From: DATMXP01 sp964460935
Lineage (GTDB): Bacteria; Acidobacteriota; Terriglobia; Terriglobales; Acidobacteriaceae
Direction of reading: 5' to 3'
NCBI GenBank assembly: GCA_964460935.1
Contig: CAYWSM010000470.1
Location: forward strand, 1 to 9,606
DNA length: 9,606 bases
Part shown: positions 6,486 through 9,606 of the stretch, piece after piece
Numbering within the stretch: the first letter of the stretch is position 1
Layout: each line of letters begins with the position of its first letter
Notes under the pieces: generated by a model
The model's input: only the letters and a program-made list of their open reading frames with translations
The model's database searches: none
What the model was told of the DNA's origin: nothing
Translations under genes and position numbers: made by a program

Positions 6486-7523
6486 CTACCGTGACGCCAC
6501 CGCCGCCTGTTCCGAGGCTGGCGTGACCTTCACCGGTTTCAGGAACGGCATCATCGCCCTTAGCTTCGCGCCGACCTGTTCGAGCAACTGGTCCTGTTCT
6601 TTCGCGCGCGTTTCATTAAACCACGGACGTCCCTTCTTATTCTCTTCGATCCACTTCTTAGCGTAAGTTCCGTCCTGGATCTCCTTCAGCATCTTCTTCA
6701 TTTCCGCGCGCGTGGCATCGGTGATCACCCTCGGACCGCCCGTGTAGTCGCCATGTTCGGCGGTGTCGCTGACGGAGTAGCGCATGTAGTTGAGGCCGCC
6801 CTGATACATGAGATCGACGATCAACTTCAGCTCGTGCAGGCACTCGAAATACGCGATCTCTGGCTGGTAGCCGGCATCGACCAACGTCTGGAATCCGGCC
6901 TTCACCAGTTCGCTGGCGCCACCGCAAAGCACCGCCTGCTCGCCAAACAGATCGGTTTCCGTCTCCTCGGCAAAGGTCGTTTCGAGCACGCCCGCACGCG
7001 TGACGCCGAGAGCCTTCGCGTACGACAGCGCATTCTGCTTTGCCTTCCCGGTCGCATCCTGGTGGACGGCCAGTAACGCCGGCGTTCCCGCGCCTTCTAC
7101 ATAGAGTTCACGAACACGATGTCCGGGAGCCTTCGGCGCAATCATGCTGACATCAACGTCCTTCGGAGGGGCAATCGCACCGTAGCGGATGTTGAAACCG
7201 TGGGCGAACATCAACGTCTTGCCGGCCGAAAGAAACGGCTCGATGGACGTCTTATAAAGCTCCGCCTGTCCGGTATCCGGCGTGAGGATCATGATCACGT
7301 CGGCCCACTTGCTGGCCTCGGCGACTGTATCGACTTTCAGTCCGGCGCTTTCTGCCTTCTTGCGCGAGCTGGAATTCGGCGACAAGCCGACGCGAACGTC
7401 GACACCGCTGTCTTTCAGGTTGAGAGCGTGAGCGTGTCCCTGCGAGCCGTAGCCGATAATGGCGACTTTCTTCGCCTGGATCAGTTTCAAATCCGCGTCG
7501 TTGTCGCGGTAAATCGTTGCCAT
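6486..7523 (-). CDS. ilvC: Ketol-acid reductoisomerase (class I)
   Basis: 345 residues. It converts 2-acetolactate or 2-aceto-2-hydroxybutyrate to the dihydroxyacids by Mg2+-dependent isomerisation and NAD(P)H reduction, the second common step of valine, leucine and isoleucine synthesis. The Rossmann motif is GYGSQGHAHALNLKDSG (24-40). FAHGFNI contains H108 and PKAPGH contains K131. The metal ligands are D191 and E195 (DLFGEQ) and E227 and E231 (FECLHELK), and YSVSDTAE supplies the substrate serine S252. The length is that of the short, single-knot class I enzyme. The cofactor loop reads LSPNSSSRKKA (47-57), keeping the serines that bind the NADPH phosphate but lacking the arginine often found at the position of S48. 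The ATG at 7523 has AAGGAG seven bases upstream. It is last in the visible ilv operon, 21 bases after the methyltransferase gene, and is followed by a strong terminator stem. Confidence 0.97.
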   Translation of the reverse strand: MATIYRDNDADLKLIQAKKVAIIGYGSQGHAHALNLKDSGVDVRVGLSPNSSSRKKAESAGLKVDTVAEASKWADVIMILTPDTGQAELYKTSIEPFLSAGKTLMFAHGFNIRYGAIAPPKDVDVSMIAPKAPGHRVRELYVEGAGTPALLAVHQDATGKAKQNALSYAKALGVTRAGVLETTFAEETETDLFGEQAVLCGGASELVKAGFQTLVDAGYQPEIAYFECLHELKLIVDLMYQGGLNYMRYSVSDTAEHGDYTGGPRVITDATRAEMKKMLKEIQDGTYAKKWIEENKKGRPWFNETRAKEQDQLLEQVGAKLRAMMPFLKPVKVTPASEQAAVASR

Positions 7524-7544
7524 AAAATTTCTCCTTCAGAATTC

Positions 7545-8180
7545 TTAAGCAGGCTTGCGCCCGGCCATTAATGCGAGTTCGCGCCACTTCCAGAAACAAT
7601 CCACGTCTTCATAACCGATCGAACACAGCCATTCGAGCTGAGCGTGCAGATCGTAAAGCTTGTTCGACGGATCCTCTGTCTCCGGCGTGTAGCCGATGGA
7701 GTCGAGAAAATCGACGTGCAGCTTCTGGGTTGGAGAAGCGACGTGCTCCAGGTTGCAGAAAACTCCGCCCGGCGCGAGCAGGCGAAAGATCTCTTGGTAC
7801 AGCTCACGCTTGCGTTCGTGAGTGCAGTGATGAATTGCGAAACTTGAAACCACGGCATCGAACTCCCCGATCCCGGGAAGCGGAGCGTCCATGTTGTGCT
7901 CGACGACGCTCACCTTATTATTTCCGGCGAAGCGCTGCCGCAAACGATTGAGCATCGCCGGCGAGAAATCAAGGGCGACGGCATCTGCGTTCGGAAACTT
8001 TGCGAGCACAAATCCAAGCAGGCGTCCGTCACCAGAGCCGAGATCGAGCACTCGCTTCACGCCCGCAGGCAGCAACTCCAGCAGCGTCGCCTCGCCTTCT
8101 TTGCGGTGCGGAATGCGGTCGGCCCTCCCGAGATAGCTCTCGGCGTGTTCAGCGTTGATCCATTCGTTGACTGCGGCCAT
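7545..8180 (-). CDS. Class I SAM-dependent methyltransferase inside the ilv operon
   Basis: 211 residues from the ATG at 8180; an in-frame ATG at 8189 would add three. Numbering here is from 8180. SAM motif I is VLDLGSGDG (44-52), the acidic residue ending motif II is D71 in VALDFSP, FDAVVSS (107-113) starts motif IV, and LLAPGGVFCNLEHV is the post-IV strand. The C-terminal FWKWRELALMAGRK strand closes the fold as in CmoA- or Tam-like small-molecule and tRNA methyltransferases. The acceptor is unknown, and nothing ties it to branched-chain synthesis except position: it lies 21 bases before ilvC and 47 after ilvN. The start region is unusual. A strong TAAGGAG overlaps the ilvN stop but lies over 40 bases from the ATG, with a hairpin between. 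The ATG at 8189 lies within that hairpin. Confidence 0.88.
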   Translation of the reverse strand: MAAVNEWINAEHAESYLGRADRIPHRKEGEATLLELLPAGVKRVLDLGSGDGRLLGFVLAKFPNADAVALDFSPAMLNRLRQRFAGNNKVSVVEHNMDAPLPGIGEFDAVVSSFAIHHCTHERKRELYQEIFRLLAPGGVFCNLEHVASPTQKLHVDFLDSIGYTPETEDPSNKLYDLHAQLEWLCSIGYEDVDCFWKWRELALMAGRKPA

Positions 8181-8187
8181 ATTTGTC

Positions 8188-8217
8188 ATTCCGAGCGGAC
8201 GTAAGTCCGCGAGGAAT
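8188..8217. repeat. Compact palindromic element between ilvN and the methyltransferase gene
   Basis: On the + strand the order is ATTCC (8188-8192), GA, GCGGAC (8195-8200), tetraloop GTAA, GTCCGC (8205-8210), GA, GGAAT (8213-8217). That is two perfect stems of 5 and 6 bp joined by a symmetric GA/GA internal loop. A + strand RNA would have tandem G-A mismatches and a GNRA-type loop; the transcribed - strand gives UC/UC and a UUAC loop. The outer sequence (CATTCCGAGCG ... GAGGAATCTGC) resembles a dispersed intergenic repeat I recall from acidobacterial and other genomes. Multi-copy status cannot be tested within this window. Confidence 0.7.
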
Positions 8218-8223
8218 CTGCTT

Positions 8224-8230
8224 CTCCTTA
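8224..8230 (-). promoter_or_regulatory. Shine-Dalgarno overlapping the ilvN stop, displaced from the methyltransferase start
   Basis: On the - strand TAAGGAG overlaps the ilvN TAA stop codon. It is the best ribosome binding site in the region, but it lies 34 bases before the ATG at 8189 and 43 before the ATG at 8180. If the 8188-8217 hairpin forms, the unpaired distance to the 8180 ATG drops to about 13 bases. It could serve the methyltransferase through this folding, or be left over from before the hairpin was inserted. Confidence 0.4.
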
Positions 8231-8806
8231 CACCGAGTACGAAACGTCATCGGGTTGCGAAAATTCGTCGGCATAGAGCGAGTCGGCACTTGCACCCACT
8301 GCGCTCCCGGCAACCGCGGCCGCAGCCGCTTTTGCGCCGCGCGCCATAGCTACGCGTCCGGTGCGGACCATTTCCAGAATTCCGTACGGACGCAAAACTT
8401 CCAGCAGACCATCGATCTTGTCTTCCGTGCCGGTGATCTCGACGATGATGGAATCGGTCGAAACGTCCACCACCCGTGCGCGAAACACGTCTGCCAATTG
8501 CAGCACATGCGAGCGGTTCTCGAGATTGGCGCTCACCTTGATCATCGCCAGATCGCGTGTCACCGACGGTGACGCACTCAGGTCATCGACGTAGAGAACG
8601 TTCACCAACTTGTAAAGATGGGCCTCCAGCCGTCGCGCCCCGAACTCGTCGGTATCGACGACAATCGTCATGCGCGACACGCCGGGCTTCTCCGTGTGAC
8701 CGACCGTAAGCGACTCGATGTTGTACGCACGGCGGCGAAACAACGATGCAACGCGGTTTAACACTCCAGGTTTGTTTTCGACGTAAACAGCAAATGTGTG
8801 AATCAT
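8228..8806 (-). CDS. ilvN: Acetolactate synthase small (regulatory) subunit
   Basis: 192 residues. It binds and activates the catalytic subunit IlvB and mediates valine feedback inhibition. An ACT domain spans about residues 2-75. Its residues N11, G14 and N29 (in ENKPG and AYNIES) fall at the same positions as the valine-binding residues of E. coli IlvH, so feedback sensitivity is expected. The ALS small-subunit C-domain covers about 78-155 (DLAMIKVSAN ... GILEMVRTGRVAMARG). Beyond it a tail of about 35 residues (158-192), alanine-rich then acidic, makes the protein longer than the usual 160-170. The ATG at 8806 has GAGG four bases upstream, and that Shine-Dalgarno directly abuts the 7-bp repeat hairpin that fills the ilvB-ilvN gap. 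The gene follows ilvB by 86 bases. Confidence 0.95.
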   Translation of the reverse strand: MIHTFAVYVENKPGVLNRVASLFRRRAYNIESLTVGHTEKPGVSRMTIVVDTDEFGARRLEAHLYKLVNVLYVDDLSASPSVTRDLAMIKVSANLENRSHVLQLADVFRARVVDVSTDSIIVEITGTEDKIDGLLEVLRPYGILEMVRTGRVAMARGAKAAAAAVAGSAVGASADSLYADEFSQPDDVSYSV

Positions 8807-8814
8807 AGAACCTC

Positions 8815-8887
8815 AGTTTCGAGTTTCCAGTTTCGGGTTTCGAGCTCGCTTCGAGTGGTTGAACCTGAAACTCGAAACTTGAAACTT
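8815..8887. repeat. Hairpin built from two facing arrays of a 7-bp tandem repeat (ilvB-ilvN gap)
   Basis: Four heptamers (consensus AGTTTCG) run from 8815 to 8842. Three heptamers of the inverted type (consensus CTCGAAA) run from 8864 to 8884, with a partial unit to 8887. The arms 8815-8839 and 8862-8886 pair at 22 of 25 positions, and all three mismatches fall at the same unit position. The apex holds a further CTCG-CTT-CGAG hairpin (8845-8855). The element fills nearly the whole 86-base gap between ilvB and ilvN. Confidence 0.8.
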
Positions 8888-8892
8888 ATTTG

Positions 8893-9606
8893 TTACTCGT
8901 CCGCCCCCGTTTCGTAAATCGGTGCCGGACGGCGAATCATTGCGTGCAAATCGGCTCCTGCAGGCACCATCGGATACACCGAGTCTTCCTGCTCAACGTG
9001 GAAGTTCACCAGCACCGGCCCCGGGTGCTGGCGCGCAGCCTGCACCGTGGGCACCACTTCCGAACGTTGGCTGACCGTGAACGACCGTATGCCGTACGCT
9101 TCCGCCAACTTGCTGAAATCAGGATTTACCAGCGGCGTTGCGGCATAACGCTTGTCGTAGAAGAATTCCTGCCACTGGCGCACCATTCCGAGATAGCCGT
9201 TGTTGATGATCGCGATCTTGATGTCGATCTTTTCCTGTACGATCGTCGCCAGCTCGCACAGCGTCATCTGGAATCCACCATCGCCGACCACGACCCAGAC
9301 TTCCGCATCCGGACGCGCGAACTTCGCTCCGATCGCCGCCGGAAGTGCGAAGCCCATCGTTCCCAGCCCGCCGGACGTGATCAGCGAGCGCGGCTCGTCA
9401 TGGTGGTAATACTGCGCCTCCCACATCTGATGCTGGCCTACATCGGTAACCACGAGCGCGCGGCCCTTCGTTTCGCGCCACAACTCGTTGATCACATGCG
9501 CAGCGTACAAGTGCCCGCTATCAGGCAGGTTCTTGATATCTCGCACCGCCGACTCGCCCCGCAGGTCGCGGATATGCGAGTTCCACATCGTGCGATCCCG
9601 CGGCTC
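8893..9606 (-). CDS. ilvB: Acetolactate synthase catalytic subunit, C-terminal part (cut by window edge)
   Basis: 237 residues of the C-terminal region are visible; the frame stays open to the right edge, and the ATG at 9588 is internal. The enzyme condenses two pyruvates, or pyruvate with 2-ketobutyrate, using thiamine diphosphate, Mg2+ and FAD. The thiamine-diphosphate motif is complete: GDGGFQMT through to IINN. Before it comes SGGLGTMGFALPAAIGAK, and after it GYLGMVRQWQEFFYDKRY, a segment typical of acetohydroxyacid synthases that includes the substrate-channel tryptophan. The C-terminus (VLVNFHVEQEDSVYPMVPAGADLHAMI) is also typical. As biosynthetic IlvB it pairs with the downstream ilvN. 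The promoter and any attenuator lie outside the window. Confidence 0.95.
   Translation of the reverse strand, partial: EPRDRTMWNSHIRDLRGESAVRDIKNLPDSGHLYAAHVINELWRETKGRALVVTDVGQHQMWEAQYYHHDEPRSLITSGGLGTMGFALPAAIGAKFARPDAEVWVVVGDGGFQMTLCELATIVQEKIDIKIAIINNGYLGMVRQWQEFFYDKRYAATPLVNPDFSKLAEAYGIRSFTVSQRSEVVPTVQAARQHPGPVLVNFHVEQEDSVYPMVPAGADLHAMIRRPAPIYETGADE

Noticed and set aside
8815..8887. CRISPR-like array from the regular heptamers
   Set aside because: Units are only 7 bp, directly adjacent without spacers, and present in opposite orientations; this is a tandem/inverted repeat, not CRISPR.

Overview
The window reads as chromosomal core-metabolism DNA from a moderately GC-rich bacterium. The best guess is Acidobacteriota (Terriglobia/Koribacter-like). 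That rests on the mix of families recalled from that phylum: a short DUF3566-like membrane protein ending in a WVGGLEL motif, a DUF1572 DinB protein, the style of the DnaG Toprim domain, and an ilvB-ilvN-methyltransferase-ilvC order. No phylogenetic marker settles it.

Layout. Left edge, + strand: the C-terminal end of a probable PIG-L/LmbE-type deacetylase (to 380). On the - strand converging on it: a 3-hydroxyisobutyrate dehydrogenase-family oxidoreductase (411-1307), L-threonine 3-dehydrogenase tdh (1547-2599), a small DUF3566-like membrane protein (2733-3062) and a DUF1572/DinB protein (3172-3735). A short divergent region (3736-3812) with a 9-bp inverted repeat separates these from two + strand genes: an HD-domain phosphohydrolase (3813-4403) and the primase dnaG (4576-6429). 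dnaG converges on the branched-chain amino-acid operon. A perfect 13-bp stem between them (6441-6472) probably terminates both transcripts. The operon runs leftward on the - strand: ilvB (C-terminal part, cut by the right edge), ilvN, a class I SAM-dependent methyltransferase, and ilvC.

How the genes work together. IlvB and IlvN form acetohydroxyacid synthase. Its products are converted by IlvC (ketol-acid reductoisomerase) on the way to valine, isoleucine and leucine. The methyltransferase between ilvN and ilvC has no obvious role in that pathway. Tdh begins threonine breakdown, but its usual partner kbl is not in the window. DnaG makes replication primers and here lacks the common rpsU/rpoD neighbours.

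The most interesting non-coding content is three hairpin elements in gaps between same-strand genes. Two are built on one plan with different sequence: a short tandem array faces its own inverted copy. The unit is 8 bp before dnaG (4405-4484) and 7 bp between ilvB and ilvN (8815-8887). The third is a compact hairpin between ilvN and the methyltransferase (8188-8217). It lies between a strong Shine-Dalgarno sequence and the methyltransferase start codon, so it may set that gene's translation. No CRISPR array, tRNA, rRNA, transposase or other clear defence or mobile system is visible.
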